From: Flavobacteriaceae bacterium TMED81
GTDB lineage: Bacteria > Bacteroidota > Bacteroidia > Flavobacteriales > Flavobacteriaceae
Reading direction: 5' to 3'
NCBI GenBank assembly: GCA_002171575.2
Contig: NHEI02000044.1
Location: forward strand, 1-12,375
Length of the DNA: 12,375 nucleotides
Shown here piece after piece: positions 1 to 5,416 of the stretch (the first letter of the stretch is position 1; each line of letters begins with the position of its first letter). A program made the position numbers and the translations under genes. The notes under the pieces are model-generated. The model was not told the DNA's origin and did no database searches. It saw nothing but the letters and a program-made list of their open reading frames with translations.

Positions 1-144
1 TAAATTTTTAAACCTTTTTTGCTTACTTATCTTAAAAAATGGTGAAGAATAGAACTTCTTTTTATAAGTTTATGTCAACCCCATAAATCACAGCATCCTA
101 TGCTAACCACAAAACCTACATTTTATCTCTATCCGTTATTTATT
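1..144. other. AT-rich intergenic region, no gene recognised
   Basis: No protein-coding frame or known RNA is recognisable. A weak hairpin (GAAG 44-47 with CTTC 55-58, then T5) might terminate an upstream gene. A tight hairpin, AGCAT 92-96 with ATGCT 100-104, and the -7-like TAAGTTTA at 65-72 may belong to a longer version of the RNA called at 145-262. Confidence 0.4.
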
Positions 145-262
145 GGTGTTCTTGTTTAGGGAGTAGCGTTTTAAAACGATTTTCTTCTCTTTAGCTGGTG
201 GTTAAGGGTAGCCACTCCAAAAAAAGCTAAGGGACACCCACCGCTTTTGCGGTGGGTTTTTT
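145..262 (+). ncRNA. Candidate small structured RNA with intrinsic terminator (unidentified; 6S-like fold possible)
   Basis: This gene-free stretch folds into nested helices: GGTGT 145-149 with ACACC 234-238, TTTAG 155-159 with CTAAG 227-231, and GGAGTaGC 160-167 with GCcACTCC 211-218. Inside these lies a self-complementary CGTTTTAAAACG at 168-179 (the first C is shared at 167). A run of seven A at 219-225 bulges on the 3' side. The RNA would end at the hairpin 237-256 followed by T6. The shape, a long rod with an asymmetric central bulge, is reminiscent of 6S RNA, and a 6S-like family is known from Flavobacteria, but I cannot match the sequence to it. The outer helix and the terminator share bases 237-238, so a switching leader is an alternative. 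The 5' end is uncertain: TAAGTTTA at 65-72 is a possible -7 box for a longer transcript, and TAACCAC 104-110 could pair with GTGGTTA 198-204. Confidence 0.45.
237..262 (+). terminator. Strong rho-independent terminator
   Basis: A perfect 8-bp GC-rich stem, CCCACCGC 237-244 with GCGGTGGG 249-256, closes a TTTT loop and is followed directly by six T (257-262). On the opposite strand no T-tract follows the hairpin, so it works on the plus strand only. It terminates whatever is transcribed from upstream, most simply the structured RNA, and isolates the gene starting at 349. Confidence 0.85.
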
Positions 263-277
263 GTTTCTTAAATGTTG

Positions 278-307
278 TTGGCGTTCACAAAAAAATAAGT
301 AACTTTA
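278..307 (+). promoter_or_regulatory. Bacteroidota-type promoter for the gene at 349
   Basis: TTG at 278-280 (-33 element) and TAACTTTA at 300-307 (-7 element, consensus TAnnTTTG) are separated by 19 bases, the usual spacing. Transcription would start near 314, leaving a leader of about 35 bases. It lies downstream of the terminator at 237-262, which fits an independent transcript. Confidence 0.5.
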
Positions 308-314
308 TGTGAAA

Positions 315-334
315 ATTTGCCAAAAATGGCAAAT
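315..334 (+). repeat. Operator-like inverted repeat in the leader of the gene at 349
   Basis: ATTTGCCA (315-322) and TGGCAAAT (327-334) form a perfect 8-bp inverted repeat around AAAA. It sits at the predicted transcription start of the gene at 349. It has no T-tract, so it is unlikely to be a terminator. A repressor operator or a leader RNA hairpin is more likely; the binding protein is unknown. Confidence 0.5.
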
Positions 335-348
335 AATTAACTAAAACA

Positions 349-1197
349 ATGAAAAAACAACTAAAAACAACATTTTTACAACTACTCATTTTTTTCGTAA
401 TCACCCTTACTTCTGTTTACGCACAAGACCAAAATCAATTTGGTTTTGCTGGAGATCGTGAACAAACCTTTGTGGCTGGGAGTTCAGAAAGTGTTGCAAT
501 TTGGAAGCAGTGGTGTGCGCTACACGAAAAAGGAGATGTTGAGGGAATCACTGCACTTGCCTCTGAAAATATACGTATCGAAGCACCTGGAGGAGAACTT
601 ACTATTGATGGAAAAGAAGCACTCACTGCTTTTCTAACGCAATGGTTTGACGATAATGAGCAAGTCCGTGTGAATCCTGAATGGGGCGTGCCGCTCAAAT
701 TTATAAACCTAGAAGGTAATCCTATTGATGGAGATTGGGTGACTTCTCGTTTTTCTCTGCAAATCAACGACGGTACTGAAACAACTGTCGAGCAAAATCA
801 TGCCAATGTTTATATTGAAAATGGGTTAATTCAATATTTCCAAGTCCTTCAATACAAAGTGAGTACTCTTGCAGAGGTTACCCTTTCTGTTGATCTTTCA
901 TCCTACGATGGAGAATTCTCAACCGTTGGCGTTTTTGGTTCTTTCAATGACTGGTGTGGCTCTTGCAACCCCATGACCGACAAAGATGGTGATGGCGTCT
1001 ACACAACCACGATTCAAGCCATTCCTGGAGAGCTACAATACAAATTTATCATCGACGAGCAGGGGGTGGAAGAAAGTTTTGAATCTGGAGACCCGTGTAC
1101 AACAACTGTTGACATCTACACCAATCGTGTATTGCAAGTCGAAGGCAATATGACTCTAGAACCCGTATGCTTTAACAGTTGTTCGAGTTGCGAATAG
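349..1197 (+). CDS. Secreted NTF2/SnoaL-like protein with C-terminal glycogen-binding-like (CBM48/AMPK-type) module
   Basis: This 282-residue protein has a clear signal peptide (hydrophobic core at about 8-22, cleavage after A25 in VYA-QDQ). Residues about 45-170 read as an NTF2/SnoaL-like cone: a helix at WKQWCALHEKGDV, 'IEAPGG' strands, then long strands ending in YIENGLIQYFQVLQYK. Residues about 175-270 resemble the glycogen-binding fold of AMPK beta and CBM48 proteins, with VGVFGSFNDW at 193-202, DGDGVYTTTI at 213-222 and LQYKFIID at 229-236. Six of its seven cysteines (203, 206, 250, 274, 278, 281) lie in the second half, suggesting disulfides or metal binding after export. It is monocistronic, between its own promoter and the terminator at 1214-1250. 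Domain assignments come from motif reading. No enzyme activity can be claimed, and the ligand is unknown. Confidence 0.8.
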   Translation: MKKQLKTTFLQLLIFFVITLTSVYAQDQNQFGFAGDREQTFVAGSSESVAIWKQWCALHEKGDVEGITALASENIRIEAPGGELTIDGKEALTAFLTQWFDDNEQVRVNPEWGVPLKFINLEGNPIDGDWVTSRFSLQINDGTETTVEQNHANVYIENGLIQYFQVLQYKVSTLAEVTLSVDLSSYDGEFSTVGVFGSFNDWCGSCNPMTDKDGDGVYTTTIQAIPGELQYKFIIDEQGVEESFESGDPCTTTVDIYTNRVLQVEGNMTLEPVCFNSCSSCE

Positions 1198-1213
1198 TTT
1201 TTGTCATCATTCA

Positions 1214-1250
1214 GCTAAAAAAAGCGTTGGTTTCTAACGCTTTTTTTAGC
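1214..1250. terminator. Perfect 15-bp inverted-repeat terminator, usable in both directions
   Basis: GCTAAAAAAAGCGTT (1214-1228) and AACGCTTTTTTTAGC (1236-1250) are perfect inverted repeats around a 7-base loop. The A7/T7 arms give a T-tract on either strand. It lies 16 bases after the stop of the gene at 349 and ends that transcript. The downstream promoter overlaps its 3' half. Confidence 0.8.
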
Positions 1251-1254
1251 TTTA
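1227..1254 (+). promoter_or_regulatory. Candidate promoter for the PhoD-like gene, overlapping the terminator
   Basis: TTG at 1227-1229 and TAGCTTTA at 1247-1254 are spaced by 17 bases and resemble the Bacteroidota -33/-7 elements. The start would be near 1261, giving a leader of about 17 bases before the ATG at 1278. The -33 element sits at the loop of the terminator hairpin and the -7 element at the end of its T-tract. Confidence 0.4.
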
Positions 1255-1277
1255 CATATTCCTTTCTAAAACTTTTG

Positions 1278-2255
1278 ATGATGCGTATCCTACTGCTTTT
1301 CCTTATTTTAATTTCAACAGCCCTTGTTTCTGCCCAAACCATCACTTTTGGCTCTTGCCACAAGGTGAATGACCCCAACAGTGATCTTATTCTGACCAGT
1401 ATTGCCAATCAAAGTCCTGATGCTTTTATTTGGCTTGGTGATATTGTCTATGGAAAAGATAGGAACCCCAAACACCTCAGCAAACGATTTGACCAACTCA
1501 AATCCAAATCCAGCTATCAGAACCTCTTGCAGTCCGCCACCGTTTACGGCACTTGGGACGACCATGATTATGGCCTTAACAACGCCGGAAGAGATTACCA
1601 ATACAAAGACCGCAGTCGAGCCGATTTGTTTGCCTTTTTAAATGTCCCCAAAGATAGCCCTGCCTATCAGCGAAATGGTGCTTACCAGTCCTATGACCTC
1701 AGTCCAAAAATCAAACTCATACTCCTCGATAACCGATACTTCAAATCAGAATATGCACCCAAACCCTACAATGACCCCTATCTCCCAGACTACGAAGGAA
1801 CCATCCTTGGACATCAACAATGGGACTGGTTGGAAAACCTCCTCAAAAGCTCAACCGCTGATGTCCATATTATCGCTTCGGGCATACAAGTCTTATCCCC
1901 AAATCATCGCTTTGAAAAATGGCTAAACTATCCAAATGAGTATAAGCGTTTGATAGACTTGCTGCAAACCTACACTGTCAAAAACCCTATCGTGCTTTCT
2001 GGTGATCGTCATATGTCAGAACTCTCACAAAAAGATATTGGTTACACCATCCTATACGACGCTACCGCCAGCGGTATGACAGAAGCTCTGACAAACAATC
2101 TATCCGAAAGCAATCCCTACCGAATCGGACAAGCCATCGGGGTCAATAACTACGGAATGATCGCATTGGATTGGGAAAATCGAAGTCTCGGATTTTCATT
2201 CCATGATGTCCATGGCGAAACCTTGTTTGCCTATAGAGTCGACCTAAAAAACTAG
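1278..2255 (+). CDS. PhoD-like alkaline phosphatase/phosphodiesterase, secreted
   Basis: This metallophosphatase of the PhoD-like family has 325 residues. A Sec-type signal peptide (about 1-19, LVSA-QT) replaces the Tat signal of classical PhoD, and the N-terminal beta domain of long PhoD proteins is absent. Metal-site motifs appear in the expected order: FGSC 24-27, WLGDIVY 52-58, WDDHDYG 93-99, DNRY 151-154, SGIQ 201-204 and SGDRH 241-245. It probably hydrolyses phosphate esters in the periplasm or outside the cell, but the substrate cannot be read from sequence. The frame is open upstream to 1179, but that part crosses the terminator. I chose the ATG at 1278 (a second ATG follows at 1281) because the signal peptide starts there and the candidate promoter fits. 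Its stop codon overlaps that of the convergent carbonic anhydrase gene. Confidence 0.9.
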   Translation: MMRILLLFLILISTALVSAQTITFGSCHKVNDPNSDLILTSIANQSPDAFIWLGDIVYGKDRNPKHLSKRFDQLKSKSSYQNLLQSATVYGTWDDHDYGLNNAGRDYQYKDRSRADLFAFLNVPKDSPAYQRNGAYQSYDLSPKIKLILLDNRYFKSEYAPKPYNDPYLPDYEGTILGHQQWDWLENLLKSSTADVHIIASGIQVLSPNHRFEKWLNYPNEYKRLIDLLQTYTVKNPIVLSGDRHMSELSQKDIGYTILYDATASGMTEALTNNLSESNPYRIGQAIGVNNYGMIALDWENRSLGFSFHDVHGETLFAYRVDLKN

Positions 2256-2890
2256 TCTAGCCAAGTGACCTCTCCAGTGTCGAGCTGGTAAATCCCGCCG
2301 ACCACATCGATTGTACCCGCCGAATGGAGATCCTTCAAGATGCTGCTTTTTTCCAAAATCCGACCCATTGTTAGACGTACATTCTCTGCTATGGTTGCAT
2401 TCACAAAGTCCGCATCTTGGCTTGTTGGGGTGCGTTGCGTAGCCGCTTGCACCTTGTCTACTGCGGGCTGAATCGACGTCAATAAATCGGTAATATGACC
2501 CAGTTCAACCCCGTCGCAAGCGGCCTTGACAGCACCGCAACCAGCATGGCCCAACACCACAATAAGCTTGCTACCTGCCACGGCACAGGCATATTCCATA
2601 CTGCCCAAAATGTCTGGGTTTTCAAAATTACCCGCCACCCGAGCCACAAAAATATCACCGATATGCTGATCAAAAACCATCTCGACAGGAACGCGAGAAT
2701 CAATACACGACAACACAACCGCCTGCGGATGCTGTCCATCAACAGTTTCGCTACGAAGAGCCGAAGCATCTACCCGATCGGGAGTGCCGTTGACATAGCG
2801 CATATTACCCGCTTGTAATTGTTCAAAAACCGCTTGTGGACTACGAGCTTGTTGTTCTGCGGATGTGAGTGCAGTATTACGTTTCTTCAT
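2252..2890 (-). CDS. Beta-class carbonic anhydrase
   Basis: This 212-residue enzyme interconverts CO2 and bicarbonate. The zinc-site residues of beta-carbonic anhydrases are all present: C62 and the Asp/Arg dyad in CIDSR (62-66), and H115 with C118 in GHAGCGA (114-120). The ARVAGN segment (83-88) and SMEYA (97-101) are also typical. There is no signal peptide, so it is cytoplasmic, supplying bicarbonate to carboxylases or helping pH balance. The length is normal for the family. It is transcribed alone from a good promoter at 2906-2933, divergent from the sigma factor gene, and overlaps the PhoD-like gene tail to tail by four bases. Confidence 0.95.
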   Translation of the reverse strand: MKKRNTALTSAEQQARSPQAVFEQLQAGNMRYVNGTPDRVDASALRSETVDGQHPQAVVLSCIDSRVPVEMVFDQHIGDIFVARVAGNFENPDILGSMEYACAVAGSKLIVVLGHAGCGAVKAACDGVELGHITDLLTSIQPAVDKVQAATQRTPTSQDADFVNATIAENVRLTMGRILEKSSILKDLHSAGTIDVVGGIYQLDTGEVTWLD

Positions 2891-2905
2891 TGTGTGGGTT
2901 TACAG

Positions 2906-2933
2906 CAAATTTATAAACAAATCGAAAAACAAA
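2906..2933 (-). promoter_or_regulatory. Bacteroidota-type promoter for carbonic anhydrase
   Basis: Read on the minus strand, TTTG (2933-2930) and a full consensus -7 box TAAATTTG (2913-2906) are separated by 16 bases. Transcription would start near 2899, only about 9 bases before the ATG at 2890. Confidence 0.6.
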
Positions 2934-3034
2934 GTATTGCGTATTTCATGATAAAAAATTTGAGGTACCTTGGCAAAGTAACGGATTTTTACATATCGTT
3001 CAAATCCTTTTTTTAGTCCGAATAAAACTTTTTA

Positions 3035-3042
3035 CAACTTTG
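3035..3042 (+). promoter_or_regulatory. Possible -7 element of the sigma factor operon
   Basis: CAACTTTG matches TAnnTTTG except for the first base. A start near 3049 would fit the proposed CTG initiation codon at 3071. No good TTTG -33 element is seen at the right distance; the T-run around 3008-3014 is the only candidate. An ECF-type autoregulated promoter is another possibility. Confidence 0.3.
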
Positions 3043-3070
3043 TGGGTCTAACCTAGTAAAATCTGCAACA

Positions 3071-3610
3071 CTGAAAGATGTAGAACAATATATCACCGAT
3101 TGCCTTCGGAAAAACGATATCCATGCTGGGGTACGGCTGATCGTGGATCATTTCCACGAACAACTGTACTGGGCCATTCGAAAATGGGTGTTGGTACACG
3201 AAGACGCCGATGATGTGCTCCAACTCACCTATGTGCGAATCTACAAAGGGCTTGGCAAATTTGCTTATAAAAGTGCGGTTAAGACTTGGTGCTATCGCAT
3301 CGCCTACAACGAGGCCATGCGCTTTTTGGAATCCAACAAAAAACGAGTTCGAATCCCAGAAGAAGCCATGACATATCGATTGGAAAATCTGTATGCTGAC
3401 CCCTATTTTGACGCCGATGCAGCCGATGCGTCCCTACAACGGATTATCGCTAAACTCGATGACAATCAACAAGAAGTGTTTTGTATGAAATATTATGACG
3501 AACTTAAGTTTTCCGAAATCGCCCAAATCACCAATCGAAATGAAAATTCGGTCAAAACCCTCTTTTATAAAGCAAAAGAAATCCTGTCGAATCAAATTGT
3601 TCTATCATGA
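3071..3610 (+). CDS. ECF-family RNA polymerase sigma-70 factor
   Basis: This is an ECF sigma factor. Region 2 runs through LYWAIRKWVLVHEDADDVLQLTY, where the DADDVLQ helix is the family hallmark. Region 4 is a C-terminal helix-turn-helix around LDDNQQEVFCMKYYDELKFSEIAQITNRNENSVKTLFYKAK. The first canonical start in frame is GTG at 3143 (155 residues), but that removes the first helix of region 2. The frame continues upstream with convincing sigma-like sequence (KDVEQYITDCLRKND, then VRLIVDHFHEQLY) and is open to 3026, yet contains no ATG, GTG or TTG. The best candidate is CTG at 3071, giving 179 residues, a normal ECF length. The start is therefore inferred and the rest is firm. The stop overlaps the next gene (ATGA), implying translational coupling with the probable anti-sigma factor. 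Confidence 0.85.
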   Translation: MKDVEQYITDCLRKNDIHAGVRLIVDHFHEQLYWAIRKWVLVHEDADDVLQLTYVRIYKGLGKFAYKSAVKTWCYRIAYNEAMRFLESNKKRVRIPEEAMTYRLENLYADPYFDADAADASLQRIIAKLDDNQQEVFCMKYYDELKFSEIAQITNRNENSVKTLFYKAKEILSNQIVLS

Positions 3611-3921
3611 GTCGAAAAACAAATTCCCATCAAAAACTGGGCTTTAACGTCCCTGAAAACTATTTTTCAAGCTCCAAAACGCAAATCCTCGACGCAATCC
3701 AAAACGAGAAAAGCACCCCAACTCCTGTGCAACGCATCAAACCTTGGGTGCTACAACTGGCTGCCGTGTTTGTTCTCGCATTGGCTACCACTTGGTTTTT
3801 GCGCCAAAGCAATGAAGAACTGAGCAACTTTGACACCCTCTTACTCGACTCACTCGTCATTGAAGATGATGATTTTGCAGATTGGTACGAAGAAAATTAC
3901 GTCTTAAATGACATCGACTAA
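3607..3921 (+). CDS. Small single-pass membrane protein, probable anti-sigma factor
   Basis: This protein has 104 residues. A cytoplasmic N-terminus with the motif FNVPENYF (13-20), common in Bacteroidota proteins encoded after ECF sigma genes, is followed by one membrane segment at about 47-65 (WVLQLAAVFVLALATTWFL). A short, very acidic C-terminal tail (LVIEDDDFADWYEENYVLNDID) should face the periplasm. The start overlaps the sigma factor stop by four bases. By position and topology it should hold the sigma factor at the membrane. No zinc-binding anti-sigma (ZAS) motif is present, so the role rests on context rather than on a recognised domain. The acidic tail could be the contact for the highly basic secreted protein encoded next; that is inference. 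Confidence 0.75.
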   Translation: MSRKTNSHQKLGFNVPENYFSSSKTQILDAIQNEKSTPTPVQRIKPWVLQLAAVFVLALATTWFLRQSNEELSNFDTLLLDSLVIEDDDFADWYEENYVLNDID

Positions 3922-3973
3922 AACTTTTTGACCAAACAACGGTCTATATGATAGAATCAAAACTTAAAATAAT

Positions 3974-4459
3974 ATGAAATCCTTACAATCCCTATTCCTT
4001 ATCATCGCATTTATATTTAGTGGAATGACCTCCGCACAGGATGTCGATGATGCCCAACAAGTACAAAGAAACGGCAATAAAGGCATGGAAAAAATCCTCA
4101 CGCCTGACCAACTTGTCTTGTTGCAAGAACAAAACGAATTGGTCAAAAGCCAACGCGAGGCCTTTAAAAACTCCTTGTCAGATGACCAGTTGGCCATTCT
4201 CGACAACCAAGACCTCAATCGAAAAGAAAGACGTGAAGCCCTTCGCGCTACCTTCACCCAAGACCAACTCGATCTGTTAGACACCCACAAAACCAACGTC
4301 CAAGCCCTAATGGATTCTTTCCGAGAGTCGCTAACCGATGAGCAAAAGCAAAAACTCAAAAAACGTAGACAACGACTGAAAGAGAAAAAGCAGCAGCTCA
4401 ATCAAAAAAAACGGCAAGTCAAAAAGAGAATTAAGAAAAAGAAAAACGCAAGAAATTAA
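3974..4459 (+). CDS. Secreted helical LTxxQ-repeat protein with basic tail (Spy/CpxP/CnrX-style)
   Basis: This 161-residue protein has a signal peptide (1-21, MTSA-QD) and an all-helical, charged mature part. Four tandem units start at residues 42 (LTPDQ), 68 (LSDDQ), 94 (FTQDQ) and 120 (LTDEQ), exactly 26 residues apart, each followed by a leucine-rich helix in the first three. LTxxQ motifs mark periplasmic Spy/CpxP chaperone-like proteins, and related helical proteins sense metals in sigma/anti-sigma systems such as CnrYXH. From about residue 124 to the end the protein becomes extremely lysine- and arginine-rich. It follows the probable anti-sigma gene after 52 bases and is closed by a terminator. 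A periplasmic sensor or chaperone tied to the sigma pathway is likely. Ligand and activity are unknown. Confidence 0.75.
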   Translation: MKSLQSLFLIIAFIFSGMTSAQDVDDAQQVQRNGNKGMEKILTPDQLVLLQEQNELVKSQREAFKNSLSDDQLAILDNQDLNRKERREALRATFTQDQLDLLDTHKTNVQALMDSFRESLTDEQKQKLKKRRQRLKEKKQQLNQKKRQVKKRIKKKKNARN

Positions 4460-4479
4460 ATCCTTTTTTCTCCAAAAAT

Positions 4480-4505
4480 AAAAGCACCTTCTGGGTGCTT
4501 TTTTT
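4480..4505 (+). terminator. Rho-independent terminator of the sigma factor operon
   Basis: AAAAGCACC (4480-4488) and GGTGCTTTT (4494-4502) form a 9-bp stem around TTCTG, and the T-tract continues to 4505. It starts 20 bases after the stop of the LTxxQ-repeat gene and ends only 10 bases before the next ATG. Confidence 0.8.
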
Positions 4506-4515
4506 ATCTTTACCT

Positions 4516-5364
4516 ATGCGCCATTTTTCCTTTTTTATTCTGCTTGTCTGTTGGTCTTCGCTATCCTTTGCACAAAACCCAGAATCTGAAGAACCTTCAG
4601 ACATCGACGAACTGCTCGACGAACTTTTTGTTGTCGATACCCTTGCTGTTCTACAGGCCTACGACGACCTCAAGGGCGGGTTTTTATACGCCTCCATCAG
4701 CTTTGATGAACAGGCCTATTTTTCTGGACGGGATTTTGATATTGACCAATTTGGACTTGCTCCGAGTTTGACCTATCTCAGCAGTGGTGGCACCTATCTT
4801 TTTGCCGGTGGGTCTTATTACAGTGAGCTCGACCCCGCATGGGATTTATTTGCCCTTGGTGGTGGACAATTTTGGTCACTAGGCACAGAAAAACAATGGT
4901 CAGTCAGTGCGAGCTATACCCACTCTTTTCTCGGCGAAGACAGTGAAGGACTCAACACTCATCGGTTGTCGTCGAGTGTGAGTTATAAGCTCGACCCCCT
5001 ACAACTCAATGTCGCAGGAGGCTATCTCTTTGGCGCCGACCCAAGCTACTACCTTACCAGCTCAATCACCTATGAAACAACCCTCGCCCAAATCGGCGCT
5101 TTTGAACTCACTTTTGATCCCAATCTGTATCTGCTGTTTAGCCAGCAAAACATCATCGAACAAGTATCCTTTTTTCAATTTACAGAATCAACCGTATTTG
5201 ATCGTATCAATAGCCAACTCGAGCTGCCATTTACCCTCGACAACAATACCTTGGATATTACCCTAAGCTATACCCGCAACTTCCCAAACAATCTTTTTGA
5301 AGATGAAGACCTCTCCTCTTCTGGCTATGTGTCCATCAGCTTGGGCTGGTTGATTCCCCTCTAA
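4516..5364 (+). CDS. Probable outer-membrane beta-barrel protein, function unknown
   Basis: This 282-residue protein has a signal peptide (1-19, LSFA-QN), a short acidic stretch (about 22-40), and then alternating amphipathic strands rich in Gly, Ser, Tyr and Phe to the end. Examples are GGFLYASISF, GTYLFAGGSYYS, WSVSASYTHSF, LNVAGGYLFG and the final GYVSISLGWL. This pattern is typical of small outer-membrane barrels. No named family is recognised. The reading frame could begin at a GTG at 4495, but that lies inside the terminator stem; the ATG at 4516 starts the signal peptide directly. It follows the sigma cassette, but the intervening terminator implies a separate or only partly read-through transcript. 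It is a plausible target of the cassette; that link is inferred. Confidence 0.7.
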   Translation: MRHFSFFILLVCWSSLSFAQNPESEEPSDIDELLDELFVVDTLAVLQAYDDLKGGFLYASISFDEQAYFSGRDFDIDQFGLAPSLTYLSSGGTYLFAGGSYYSELDPAWDLFALGGGQFWSLGTEKQWSVSASYTHSFLGEDSEGLNTHRLSSSVSYKLDPLQLNVAGGYLFGADPSYYLTSSITYETTLAQIGAFELTFDPNLYLLFSQQNIIEQVSFFQFTESTVFDRINSQLELPFTLDNNTLDITLSYTRNFPNNLFEDEDLSSSGYVSISLGWLIPL

Positions 5365-5416
5365 GTCTGCATTACTGTTTGGCGGTTTATGTATCTTCGT
5401 TTGATAAATACTCGCC

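Noticed and set aside
44..63. Intrinsic terminator GAAG/CTTC plus T5
   Set aside because: Only a four-base-pair, AT-rich stem with a seven-base loop; too weak to call as a feature.
145..256. Cobalamin riboswitch, tmRNA, SRP RNA or RNase P RNA as the identity of the left-hand RNA
   Set aside because: AGCCACT and AAGCTAAGGGACACCC superficially resemble B12-box parts, but the conserved cobalamin core is missing. None of the signature motifs of tmRNA, SRP RNA or RNase P RNA is present, and the downstream gene is not a B12 gene.
1179..1277. N-terminal extension of the PhoD-like protein
   Set aside because: The extension would translate the terminator hairpin and place 33 residues before a complete signal peptide. 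The ATG at 1278 is the sensible start.
3143..3145. GTG as the true start of the ECF sigma factor
   Set aside because: It is the first canonical start codon, but it removes the first helix of region 2, and family-like sequence continues upstream in the same frame. It remains the fallback if CTG initiation is disproved.
3928..3952. TTGACC/TATGAT as a sigma-70 promoter and GACC/GGTC as an operator before the LTxxQ-repeat gene
   Set aside because: The spacing between the boxes is only 13 bases, the boxes do not follow the Bacteroidota consensus, and the inverted repeat is only four base pairs.
4505..4512. TATCTTTA as a promoter -7 box for the barrel gene
   Set aside because: It matches TAnnTTTA, but it ends three bases before the ATG, so transcription would begin inside the coding sequence. 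No -33 element is present.
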